From: Salinicoccus sp. YB14-2
GTDB taxonomy: Bacteria; Bacillota; Bacilli; Staphylococcales; Salinicoccaceae
Length of the DNA stretch: 64,000 bases
Direction of reading: 5' to 3'
NCBI RefSeq assembly: GCF_001265075.1
Contig: NZ_LFKO01000001.1
Span: forward strand, 657,354 to 721,353
Part shown: positions 8,253 to 15,449 of the stretch, one piece after another
Numbering within the stretch: position 1 is the stretch's first letter
Layout of the letters: each line of letters begins with the position of its first letter
Notes under the pieces: generated by a model
The model's input: the letters and a program-made list of their open reading frames with translations, nothing else
What the model was told of the DNA's origin: nothing
Database searches by the model: none
Made by a program: the position numbers and the translations under genes

Positions 8253-9242
8253 ATGAAAAAATTTATATTAGGCATCATCGCATTGTCTTTGGCAGTCGTT
8301 GCAGGATGTAACAGTTCAGAAGAAGCAGCTGAAGAGGTCAGAATCGGCTACTTCCCGAACTTGACGCACATCTCGACTGTTGTCGCTTTACAGAATGGAT
8401 ACTTTGAAGAAGAGTTTGGTGAAGACATTTCAATCGATACGATGACATTCCCGAACGGCAGTGCTTTCATGGAAGCAATGTCGACTGAGGAGTTCGATAT
8501 CGGAACTGTCGGTCCTTCACCGGCAACAACGACATATATGAGAAACCCTGCACACTCGATTATTGCAGGTGCAGTGAACGGCGGTGCCGTACTCGCAACA
8601 GCAGAAGATTCAGGCATTGAATCCGTCGCAGATCTGGACGGTAAAAGCGTCGCTGTGCCGACTATCGGTTCCACTCAGGACATCATGCTCAGAAAAGCGT
8701 TACACGAAGAGGGATTGGACGTGGATGATTCCGGCGGCACTGTCAGCCTGAACCCTCAGGCACCGGCGGATACTTCAACATTATTCCTGCAGGGCGATGT
8801 GGCAGCTGCCGCTACCCAGGAACCTTGGGGCGTATTTTTGGAAAACCAGACGAATGCAGACATTCTCCTTGATGAAGATGAATTCGGCTGGGGTGCAGAC
8901 TCCACAATTACAGTCGTCACTGCAAGAAATGCCTTTACAGAAGCCAACCCGGAACTGACTGAAGGTTATCTGCGTGCCCATACAAGAGCCATCGAGTTTA
9001 TCGAAGACAACCGTGAGGAAGCGGTCAATATCTTCGTAGATCATATTACTGACATCACCGGCAGTGAACTGAGTGTTGAAGAAACGCTCGAGGCAAGCGA
9101 ACGTCTCTATCCGACACATGAAGTTGACGAAGAAGTGCTTCAGGAAATGGCAACAATCAGCTATGAAGCAGATTACATGTCAAGTGATGATATTGAAGGT
9201 CTGATCAATACAGAATTCATCGACAATGTCACTTCAGAATAA
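8253..9242 (+). CDS. ABC transporter substrate-binding lipoprotein (SsuA/NMT1-like)
   Basis: A 329-residue periplasmic-type binding protein tethered by lipid. Residues 1-19 form a lipoprotein signal ending in V-V-A-G-C with Cys19 as the lipidation site. The mature part begins with R-I-G-Y-F-P-N-L-T-H and has E-F-D-I-G-T-V-G-P-S-P-A, typical of the NMT1/SsuA/TauA fold. It follows the permease by 21 bp with an AGGAGGA site and is the last gene before the terminator at 9247-9285. The ligand (aliphatic sulfonate, taurine, nitrate or a thiamine precursor) cannot be told from sequence alone. Confidence 0.87.
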   Translation: MKKFILGIIALSLAVVAGCNSSEEAAEEVRIGYFPNLTHISTVVALQNGYFEEEFGEDISIDTMTFPNGSAFMEAMSTEEFDIGTVGPSPATTTYMRNPAHSIIAGAVNGGAVLATAEDSGIESVADLDGKSVAVPTIGSTQDIMLRKALHEEGLDVDDSGGTVSLNPQAPADTSTLFLQGDVAAAATQEPWGVFLENQTNADILLDEDEFGWGADSTITVVTARNAFTEANPELTEGYLRAHTRAIEFIEDNREEAVNIFVDHITDITGSELSVEETLEASERLYPTHEVDEEVLQEMATISYEADYMSSDDIEGLINTEFIDNVTSE

Positions 9243-9246
9243 TAAT

Positions 9247-9287
9247 AAAAATGCACTCAACATTAAAATGTTGAGTGCATTTTTATT
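9247..9287. terminator. Bidirectional terminator between the ABC operon and pdxS
   Basis: Perfect 18-bp inverted repeat (9247-9264 and 9267-9284) with A-run on one side and T-run on the other, so it can stop both the plus-strand ABC operon and minus-strand pdxS. It directly abuts the pdxS stop, leaving no room for pdxT. Confidence 0.85.
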
Positions 9288-10147
9288 TACCAGCCTCGAT
9301 CCTGCATTCTTTCACTCTCAGAAAGTGTGCGTACATCAATGCCGGACATCGGCGTTCCAAGTTCTTTCGCAAGCTCCCCGATCAATTTATAATCCTGATA
9401 GTTCTCAGTAGCCTGTACAATCGCTCTTGCGAATTTTTCAGGCTGTTCTGATTTGAACACTCCGGACCCTACAAATACTCCATCAGCACCGAGTTCCATC
9501 ATCAATGCCGCATCCTGGGGTGTCGCCACACCGCCTGCGGCGTAATTGACCACCGGCAGTTCACCCAGTTCCCTGATCTCTTTCAAAACGTCGTATGGCG
9601 CGCCAAGATTTTTAGCAAAGGTCATCAGTTCATCATCGCTTAAAACAGAAATCTGTTTCACCTGCTGATTCACTTTCCTGATATGTCTCACCGCTTCAAC
9701 AATGTTGCCTGTACCCGGCTCCCCTTTTGTGCGGAGCATTTCAGAACCTTCACCGATGCGGCGTGCAGCCTCACCAAGGTCACGGCAGCCGCAGACAAAC
9801 GGCACTCCGTAGTCGGATTTCATCAGATGATACTCTTCATCTGCAGGCGTTAAAACTTCTGATTCATCAATGAAGTCGACACCCATCGCCTCAAGTACAC
9901 GTGCTTCTGAGATATGTCCGATACGACACTTCGCCATTACCGGAATGGATACCGCATCTACCACCTCTTCTATAATACGCGGATCTGCCGCACGGGCGAC
10001 ACCGCCTGCTGCACGAATATCAGACGGCACCCGTTCGAGTGCCATAACAGCAACCGCTCCCGCAGCCTCTGCTATCTTTGCCTGTTCAGCATTGATTACA
10101 TCCATAATTACTCCTTTATAAGGCATTGCCAGTTTATCCTGAGTCAT
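9287..10147 (-). CDS. pdxS: Pyridoxal 5'-phosphate synthase subunit PdxS (short N-terminus)
   Basis: PdxS makes PLP from ribose 5-phosphate, glyceraldehyde 3-phosphate and ammonia, normally supplied by the glutaminase PdxT. The 286-residue protein keeps D16, K73 (M-A-K-C-R-I-G-H) and K141 ([10 protein letters not shown]), equivalent by recall to D24, K81 and K149 of B. subtilis. All three are offset by exactly 8, so the shortening is confined to the extreme N-terminus. No in-frame start exists further upstream before a stop; AGGAAGAGGG precedes the ATG at 10147. The lost residues belong to the N-terminal helix used for docking PdxT, and no pdxT follows. A cysteine replaces the usual alanine after K73. 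The divergent regulator at 10249 probably controls it. Confidence 0.92.
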   Translation of the reverse strand: MTQDKLAMPYKGVIMDVINAEQAKIAEAAGAVAVMALERVPSDIRAAGGVARAADPRIIEEVVDAVSIPVMAKCRIGHISEARVLEAMGVDFIDESEVLTPADEEYHLMKSDYGVPFVCGCRDLGEAARRIGEGSEMLRTKGEPGTGNIVEAVRHIRKVNQQVKQISVLSDDELMTFAKNLGAPYDVLKEIRELGELPVVNYAAGGVATPQDAALMMELGADGVFVGSGVFKSEQPEKFARAIVQATENYQDYKLIGELAKELGTPMSGIDVRTLSESERMQDRGW

Positions 10148-10200
10148 CTTGCATCCCTCTTCCTTAAATTATTATCTTATGATATATTCTAGTTGATTAA

Positions 10201-10221
10201 CTGACTCTTACAAAGTGTCAG
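10201..10221. promoter_or_regulatory. Inverted repeat in the pdxS/pdxR intergenic region
   Basis: CTGAC (10201-10205) and GTCAG (10217-10221) form an inverted repeat inside the 101-bp divergent promoter region. MocR-type PdxR proteins bind such intergenic sites in relatives; binding here is inference. Confidence 0.3.
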
Positions 10222-10248
10222 ATTACCAAATAATATAGGGGTCAGATC

Positions 10249-11583
10249 ATGTATATAAAACTGGATGCAAAAAATGGACAAAACTTATATGAACAGCTTT
10301 ACCAGGAAATAAAAAGCCAAATATTAAAAGGTGAAATAAAAAGCAATGATAAACTTCCGAGTAAGAGACAGCTGAAAATGGATTTGAACATCAGTATGAC
10401 CACCGTCGAACGCGCCTATAATCAGCTGCTCGATGAAGACCTCGTGTACAGTGTGGAAAAGAGCGGTTTCTATGTCTCGGAAATCGATCTGCTCAAAGCG
10501 ACGCCGAAGGAAATCCCTCATATAGTCAAGCCGCAGCAGAAATCATTCAAACTAGCTCTCGGCACAATAGATACTTCTATCGTCCAAAGAGACGTCATAA
10601 AACAGATTTCTAAAGAAGTATTCGATCAGCATGACCTGCTCAACCCCGGGGAAAACAGCGGTGAATATGAACTTCGTAAAGCAATCTCAGATTATCTTCA
10701 CTTCAACCGCGGTGTCTCCTGTTCAATCGATCAAATATTTATCGGGCCGTCGACAGAGTATCTGCTGCAGCAGGTTTTACTTCTGCTTGATTATCCTCGG
10801 ATGACGATTGAAAACCCAGGATATCCAGTCGTAAAAAAGGTGATTTCACATTTAAAGCTCACACATAATATTGCGCGTGTTAATGAAGACGGCATCAATC
10901 TGGATGATGTCGTCAGCCATAACAACCCCGTTGTCCACATCACACCCTCCCACCAGTTCCCGAGCGGTGTTATTCTGTCTTTGAAAAAACGCATACAGCT
11001 GTTGAACTATGCACTGGAGAATGATGTCTATGTCATTGAGGATGATTATGACAGTGAGTTCAGATATACAGGCAAGCCCTTGCCTTCCCTGCAGGGACTT
11101 GATCAGAGTGACCGCACGATATATATGAGTACATTTTCAAAATCACTGTATCCATCTCTCAGACTTTCTGTAATGGTTCTGCCCAAATCACTTTCTGAGA
11201 AGTACTATTCCGAAAGATTATCCTGCAACGTTTCAAGACAGATGCAGCATATTGTTGCCAGATATATCTCAGAAGGCTATCTGAACCGTCATATTAACAG
11301 AGTCCGGAAAATCTATTCAAAAAAGATGCAGAATATCATAGAGTGGCTGAATAAAGCCTATCCCTCTGTAGATGTTGACGGTGATCATACCGGCATGCAC
11401 TTTATCCTTAAATGTCCGGAACACGACATCAGCAATCTGGTTCTGAAACATCAGCTGATCAGTAAAAACAGCTATTCAGTCCATAACCAATTTAATGATT
11501 CAGTCATCGTCGGCATCGGTGAGGAAAGCACGGAAGATATCATCGAAACATTGGATACATTTTTAAAAAATGTTTATAAGTAA
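10249..11583 (+). CDS. pdxR: MocR/GntR-family regulator with aminotransferase domain (PdxR-type)
   Basis: A 444-residue transcription factor with an N-terminal GntR winged helix (about residues 10-78; L-P-S-K-R-Q-L then T-T-V-E-R-A-Y-N-Q-L) fused to a fold-type-I aminotransferase domain that binds PLP. The PLP-linking lysine is K298 in T-F-S-K-S-L-Y-P-S-L-R, and the E-D-D-Y-D-S-E-F motif is at 264-271. It is divergent from pdxS with 101 bp between them, the classic arrangement of PdxR with the genes it controls. It probably senses PLP and tunes pdxS transcription. Confidence 0.85.
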   Translation: MYIKLDAKNGQNLYEQLYQEIKSQILKGEIKSNDKLPSKRQLKMDLNISMTTVERAYNQLLDEDLVYSVEKSGFYVSEIDLLKATPKEIPHIVKPQQKSFKLALGTIDTSIVQRDVIKQISKEVFDQHDLLNPGENSGEYELRKAISDYLHFNRGVSCSIDQIFIGPSTEYLLQQVLLLLDYPRMTIENPGYPVVKKVISHLKLTHNIARVNEDGINLDDVVSHNNPVVHITPSHQFPSGVILSLKKRIQLLNYALENDVYVIEDDYDSEFRYTGKPLPSLQGLDQSDRTIYMSTFSKSLYPSLRLSVMVLPKSLSEKYYSERLSCNVSRQMQHIVARYISEGYLNRHINRVRKIYSKKMQNIIEWLNKAYPSVDVDGDHTGMHFILKCPEHDISNLVLKHQLISKNSYSVHNQFNDSVIVGIGEESTEDIIETLDTFLKNVYK

Positions 11584-11773
11584 AAAGATTCCTGAAGCGA
11601 TACGCCCCGGGAATCCTCAATTACAAGATTTGCATATTTGACGTTTCTCACGTTTTAATTCCCCGGCGACCAACAACAATTCCTGATTCAGGCTCAAAAG
11701 GACTGAGGAATGTACCGATGGTATTACCGATAAGAACGGTATATATTATTCACAATATGATTTTTTTCAACAA

Positions 11774-11803
11774 AAAACACATGGAATGCATTCCATGTGT
11801 TTT
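11774..11803 (-). terminator. Terminator of the tRNA operon
   Basis: A 30-bp perfect palindrome at 11774-11803 just downstream of tRNA-Ile on the minus strand, followed there by TTTTTTG. No other gene would use it. The 11584-11773 stretch between pdxR and this hairpin shows no gene. Confidence 0.8.
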
Positions 11804-11808
11804 CAAAG

Positions 11809-11882
<74 letters not shown>

Positions 11883-11910
11883 CGGCTATGTATAATTAAA
11901 AAATAAAAAA

Positions 11911-11983
11911 TGGAGACTAGCGGGATCGAACCGCTGACCTCCTGCGTGCAAGGCAGGCGCTCTCCCAGCTGAGCTAAGCCCCC
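11911..11983 (-). tRNA. tRNA-Ala (anticodon TGC)
   Basis: 73-nt cloverleaf; acceptor GGGGGCT at 11977-11983 pairs with AGTCTCC using two G-U pairs; anticodon loop CTTGCAC gives UGC; T-arm AGCGGTTCGATCCCGCT. CCA is not encoded. Confidence 0.95.
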
Positions 11984-12001
11984 AATATAAAATATGAATG
12001 A

Positions 12002-12084
12002 TGCGGGTGAAGGGACTTGAACCCCCATGTCGTTAAGACACTAGATCCTGATTCTAGCGCGTCTGCCAATTCCGCCACACCCGC
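12002..12084 (-). tRNA. tRNA-Leu (anticodon CAG)
   Basis: 83-nt class II tRNA with long variable arm; acceptor GCGGGTG at 12078-12084; anticodon stem CTAGA/TCTAG with loop ATCAGGA gives CAG. T-arm GGGGGTTCAAGTCCC. CCA is not encoded. Confidence 0.93.
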
Positions 12085-12093
12085 GGATTAAAA

Positions 12094-12167
12094 TCGGGAA
12101 GACAGGATTCGAACCTGCGACCCCTTGGTCCCAAACCAAGTGCTCTACCAAGCTGAGCTACTTCCCG
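12094..12167 (-). tRNA. tRNA-Pro (anticodon TGG)
   Basis: 74-nt cloverleaf; acceptor CGGGAAG at 12161-12167; anticodon stem CTTGG/CCAAG with loop TTTGGGA gives UGG; T-arm CAGGTTCGAATCCTG. Confidence 0.95.
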
Positions 12168-12222
12168 TGATTTCAATTAAATGTTTTCAAAAAAATAAAA
12201 CGGTATAACCGCTTAATAGAAA

Positions 12223-12297
12223 TGGAGCGGAAGACGGGATTCGAACCCGCGACCCCCACCTTGGCAAGGTGGTGTTCTACCACTGAACTACTTCCGC
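12223..12297 (-). tRNA. tRNA-Gly (anticodon GCC)
   Basis: 75 nt including an encoded CCA (tgg at 12223-12225), the only one of the six with CCA in the DNA; acceptor GCGGAAG at 12291-12297; anticodon stem CCACC/GGTGG with loop TTGCCAA gives GCC. Confidence 0.95.
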
Positions 12298-12316
12298 TTA
12301 CAATAAATTATTTAAA

Positions 12317-12389
12317 TGGAGAATGACGGGTTCGAACCGCCGACCCTCTGCTTGTAAGGCAGATGCTCTCCCAGCTGAGCTAATTCTCC
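12317..12389 (-). tRNA. tRNA-Val (anticodon TAC)
   Basis: 73-nt cloverleaf; acceptor GGAGAAT at 12383-12389; anticodon stem TCTGC/GCAGA with loop CTTACAA gives UAC. First tRNA of the operon, about 20 nt after the predicted transcription start. Confidence 0.95.
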
Positions 12390-12416
12390 TTCGCACTAAT
12401 TGTTGATTGCCTATTA

Positions 12417-12446
12417 ATAATAATACAAAATTCATTACAATGTCAA
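12417..12446 (-). promoter_or_regulatory. Promoter of the six-tRNA operon
   Basis: On the minus strand a consensus TTGACA (12446-12441) and TATTAT (12422-12417) are separated by 18 bp, placing the start about 20 nt before tRNA-Val. This shows the tRNAs form their own unit rather than the tail of an rRNA operon. Confidence 0.75.
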
Positions 12447-12480
12447 CATAACCTTAACATTAAAAAGTGTAAAAAGGGAA

Positions 12481-12520
12481 AGCAAGTAGAATCCTTCAGC
12501 TAAAAGTGATTCTACTTGCT
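12481..12520 (-). terminator. Terminator downstream of the 34-codon peptide gene
   Basis: 13-bp arms AGCAAGTAGAATC (12481-12493) and complement (12508-12520). On the minus strand the hairpin is followed by TTCCCTTTTTAC, so it ends the short peptide transcript that starts near 12690. Confidence 0.7.
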
Positions 12521-12568
12521 TATGGGTGCCAATCTATATAAAGTATTCTGCTTAAATACCTTATAAAC

Positions 12569-12673
12569 TTAAATGAATTGCGCTATCATATCAATCGGAA
12601 TACTTTTTTCACCAACAATTATGAGGATGCCTGTTACTGCCAAAATCATTAAAGTAACAATTCTTTTATTCAT
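12569..12673 (-). CDS. 34-residue hydrophobic peptide, candidate pheromone precursor of the Rgg-type regulator
   Basis: A short frame starts with ATG at 12673-12671 behind a strong GAGGGGGAG site (12678-12686) and ends with TAA at 12571-12569. The peptide opens M-N-K-R, has a hydrophobic core (about residues 5-21, with G-I-L-I-I-V-G) and a tail E-K-S-I-P-I-D-M-I-A-Q-F-I. This shape (20-35 residues, basic start, hydrophobic middle, acidic residue before a hydrophobic C-terminus) resembles SHP pheromone precursors of Rgg systems. It is divergent to the Rgg-type gene at 14537, the usual layout, but an IS110-type element lies between. A TATTAT -10 is at 12695-12690; the matching -35 is missing now but reappears if 12713-14395 is removed. 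Alternatives: a type I toxin-like or other membrane peptide. Translation is well supported; function is inference. Confidence 0.55.
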   Translation of the reverse strand: MNKRIVTLMILAVTGILIIVGEKSIPIDMIAQFI

Positions 12674-12712
12674 TGTATCTCCCCCTCGTATAATAAGTTT
12701 TGTTTAGTTCTT

Positions 12713-12987
12713 AGACTTGGATATTCCGGGATACCCCTGGATAATAGAGCCATAGATTTGAAAGGATCTAATGGGCATGAGCTAACTCCCCTTGTAGTTC
12801 GACTACATAGAAAGACTGCTTCCCTGGTCATGCGAATGAATTTCAAACGCACAAGCTGTATCCGTAGTAATGAATTGAATCCATGTAGTAGTTGATTCTG
12901 TAGCCAGTCATTATTACGAATGAATACTCATACGCGAGGTTGAATCTTGTCGCATGTATTCAGGGATATCCCGGAGTACCCAAGTCT
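12713..12987 (+). ncRNA. Candidate bridge (seek) RNA region of the IS110 element, bounded by 27-bp inverted repeats
   Basis: The region upstream of the transposase has no credible ORF. It begins and ends with 27-nt arms (12713-12739 and 12961-12987) that are inverted repeats matching at 24 of 27 positions; each arm also contains an internal near-palindrome around CCGGGA. Between them are further hairpins, for example TGTAG-TTCGA-CTACA near 12795-12809 and a stem closing a GGTTGAATCTTG loop near 12933-12957. In IS110-group elements this position encodes the RNA that guides target and donor recognition (established for IS621). I could not assign the guide loops, so the RNA itself is inference. 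Confidence 0.4.
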
Positions 12988-13018
12988 ATTATAAAATCAA
13001 AGAAAGGAGGTCCTTTCA

Positions 13019-14296
13019 ATGAAATTGTTTGTCGGTATTGACGTCAGCTCTGAATCTTTAGATGTGTGTTATCTAGAGTCTAATCAAAAAGTTTTAAATC
13101 AAATGACAGTTGATAATTCCTTGGTGGGTGCGAAACTGATTCAATCCAACATTTTACTCTATGCAGATAATCGAAAGTACGAACAGATCATAATTGGTTT
13201 AGAGTCTACTTCTGTCTATAGTTTTCACCCAGCTACCTTCCTACATCAGGATGAAGCACTCCGTGCACTAAATGTGACCGTCTCAGTCATTAATCCATCC
13301 AAAATTCATCGATTTAAAAAGATGTTTGAAGAAGACAAGACGGACCGGGTGGATGCTTACCGGATTGCCGATTTCTTAAGATTGGAAATCCATCAGACCA
13401 GCCTGATCAAAGAAGAACAATACATGGCACTACAGCGTCTGACCCGTTCGAGATATCAACTTGTCACGTAACTCACTGAGTGTAAGCAACACTTCATCGA
13501 AAACCTGTACTACAAATGCAACACTTTAAAACAAAGCATCGATACCTCTATCTTTGGCACGACAATGATGTCTCTGCTGACCGAAGATGTATCTTTGGAT
13601 GAAGTGGCTGAGATGCCTTTAGAAGACTTGAGCGACTTCCTGGACACCAAAGGCAAAGGCCGATTTGCAGATAGCGAGAAACTGGCGAAATCCATTCAAA
13701 AAGCCATCCGCAGTGCGTATCGTTTAGGCGCTGTCATGGCGGACTCTGTGGACCAGGTCCTGGGTACATACGCAATGTTGATCAAGACTTACACCAAGCA
13801 AATCAAAATACTCGAGAAAAGTATCGCAGACGTCTTAGAGACCATTCCTGAAGCGAAATCGCTACTCAGTATCCCGGGCATTGGTCCCACCTATACTGCC
13901 GGTATCCTGGCAGAAATCGGTCAGATTGAACGTTTTGACAACCAGGCTAAACTGGCTAAGTATGCCGGTCTTTACTGGAAGAAAAACCAATCGGGTAACT
14001 TTACTGCGCAAAATACTCCCATCACGAAATCCGGAAACCATTACTTGCGGTATTACTTAATTGAGGCTGCCAATTCAGTCCGCAATAATATTCCAACGTT
14101 CAATGAGTACTATAAAAAGAAAAAAGCAGAAGTCCCGAAGCATCAACACAAAAGAGCCCTCGTCTTAACCGCAAGAAAATTTGTGCGTCTGGTGGATGTC
14201 CTACTACGCAACCACCAACTATACATGCCAGAAAGGAGCGTGTCACTCGAGATTTTAAATATCTCGAATCCTTTCTCAGCGCCTAGAAAAAATTAA
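13019..14296 (+). pseudogene. IS110-family DEDD transposase with one in-frame stop codon
   Basis: A 425-residue transposase frame interrupted by TAA at 13469-13471 (codon 151); reading continues in the same frame, so this is a nonsense change, consistent with CAA to TAA in ...Q-L-V-T-[Q]-L-T-E. The RuvC-like catalytic set is visible: D8 (V-G-I-D-V-S), E62 (G-L-E-S-T), D109 and D112 (K-T-D-R-V-D-A). The C-terminal Transposase_20 domain has the P-G-I-G-P helix-hairpin-helix (about 286-290) and K-S-G-N with Ser338, the likely nucleophile. AAGGAGG precedes the ATG at 13019. The stop falls after the DEDD domain, so the serine domain is not made without readthrough. No other damage is seen, so inactivation looks recent. 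Confidence 0.9.
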
Positions 14297-14437
14297 ATTT
14301 TACTAGGCTTATTTAAACACGCCTTAAAACACAACTAACAGGCAAGACATGTCGATGCATCATGAATTTTCAATTTGACTTAGCACCACAAGTCTTTGTT
14401 AATAATTTTATTATACTACATATTCAGACTATTCCTT

Positions 14438-14463
14438 TAAAATTTTCATATATGAAAATTTTA
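14438..14463. promoter_or_regulatory. 26-bp perfect palindrome upstream of the Rgg-type gene (candidate operator)
   Basis: A perfect AT-rich palindrome of 26 bp centred at 14450/14451, about 50 bp upstream of a TATAAT at 14499-14504 and 74 bp before the regulator start. If the IS is removed it would lie between the divergent promoters of the peptide gene and the regulator. It lacks a T-run and a long GC stem, so a binding site is more likely than a terminator. Confidence 0.45.
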
Positions 14464-14536
14464 GGGTGAAATACTTTCCTTTTTTAGTTATTTTTATCTA
14501 TAATACTGATTAACAATAACTTATGGAGAGGATCAT

Positions 14537-15406
14537 ATGTCTAATCAATCTATTGGAATGCTGATCAGAGAATTCAGGCAGTCAAGAAACCTGACCATGA
14601 AAGAAGTTTGTGACACCGATTTATCCGTTGCACAATTATCAAAATTTGAACGCGGGGTAAGCGAGATAACAATCAATAAGTTATTAGTAATTTTAGATAA
14701 GCTGAACATAACCATTGAAGAATTCTTTCACGCTGAGCAGGAATTTGAGTTGAGCGAGTTTGAGCAGCTCATAGTGAAGATGAAAGAGCATTACATAAAA
14801 AATGATGCCGACCGGCTGCTTGAATTAAGAAATGAACAGCTAAAAAAATACAAGAAGAGCAATATTAAGTTTTTTGAACTGAATGCAATCATGTTATCTG
14901 CACTCCTGAAAGATCTGACGAACGACAAAAGTAAAGCACCCGAAATGGAAGAAAAGCTGATTGATCATCTTCTTGAAGTGGATATATGGTGCCATTATGA
15001 AATTGTTCTTTTCGCCAACTCAATTTCACTATTCAATACAAACACTCTGGTCACTTTGACAAATGAAATGATCAACAACACGAAATACTATCAGGAAATT
15101 AAAAAACACCGCGTCATTACTATACAGACATTGATAAATGTCATACTCACGCTCCTTGAAAATGGCGAAACGGACCAGAGTAAAATATTTCAGAATAAAC
15201 TTACAGAGCTGCTTGAGATGGACCAGTATATGCTTTATGAAAGAAATTACTCAATATATTTAGCCGGCTTCTATCTTTATAAAACCGGTCAGAAAGAAGC
15301 CGGTTTAAAATCAATGAAGCAGGCAATAACCATCTTTAAAGACTTGAAAATTAACCAGCTTGCACAAAATTTTCAAACCCACTATAACCAGAACGTATCC
15401 GAATGA
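14537..15406 (+). CDS. Rgg/GadR/MutR-family transcriptional regulator
   Basis: A 289-residue protein with an N-terminal XRE helix-turn-helix (about residues 6-62: I-G-M-L-I-R-E-F-R, then V-A-Q-L-S-K-F-E-R-G) and a long all-helical C-terminal part (about 70-289) with TPR-like helix pairs, the layout of Rgg/RRNPP peptide-sensing regulators. The recognition helix S-V-A-Q-L-S-K-F-E-R-G-V-S is typical of Rgg. GGAGAGG at 14525-14531 supports the ATG. Rgg proteins bind short imported pheromones; the divergent 34-codon peptide gene on the far side of the IS110 element is the best candidate ligand. The following terminator makes it monocistronic. It could instead be a PlcR/TprA-like member, but the fold class is clear. 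Confidence 0.85.
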   Translation: MSNQSIGMLIREFRQSRNLTMKEVCDTDLSVAQLSKFERGVSEITINKLLVILDKLNITIEEFFHAEQEFELSEFEQLIVKMKEHYIKNDADRLLELRNEQLKKYKKSNIKFFELNAIMLSALLKDLTNDKSKAPEMEEKLIDHLLEVDIWCHYEIVLFANSISLFNTNTLVTLTNEMINNTKYYQEIKKHRVITIQTLINVILTLLENGETDQSKIFQNKLTELLEMDQYMLYERNYSIYLAGFYLYKTGQKEAGLKSMKQAITIFKDLKINQLAQNFQTHYNQNVSE

Positions 15407-15409
15407 TAA

Positions 15410-15444
15410 AAGGCCGTAAGCACCCATCCAGTACTTACGGCCTT
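15410..15444. terminator. Terminator between the Rgg-type gene and the cupin gene
   Basis: Perfect 11-bp arms AAGGCCGTAAG (15410-15420) and its complement (15434-15444) between two convergent genes; can serve both strands. Confidence 0.75.
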
Positions 15445-15449
15445 CCATC

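Larger units (their letters stand above)
12713..14395 (+). mobile_element. IS110-family insertion sequence, probably inactive
   Basis: The element consists of a non-coding upstream end, a DEDD transposase broken by one stop codon, and a short downstream end. Proposed limits are where AGACTTG (12713-12719) and its complement CAAGTCT (14389-14395) face outward, giving about 1.68 kb, a normal size for the family. Both limits are bordered by TT (12711-12712 and 14396-14397), possibly the shared core dinucleotide. No target duplication of the usual kind is visible, as expected for IS110. The limits are inference from the 7-bp match and from restoration of a promoter across the junction. Confidence 0.65.

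Noticed and set aside
11584..11773. Possible further tRNA or small RNA between pdxR and the tRNA operon
   Set aside because: Short dyads occur (GATTCC..GGAATC, CCTGATTCAGG), but no cloverleaf or promoter could be built.
12569..12673. Peptide considered as AgrD-type autoinducing peptide
   Set aside because: There is no internal cysteine/serine ring motif, no acidic agr-type C-terminal leader and no agrB nearby.
12670..12852. 60-codon minus-strand frame over the IS non-coding end
   Set aside because: It lacks a ribosome binding site, covers one arm of the inverted repeat, and its codons look random; the shorter 34-codon frame below it has the real RBS.
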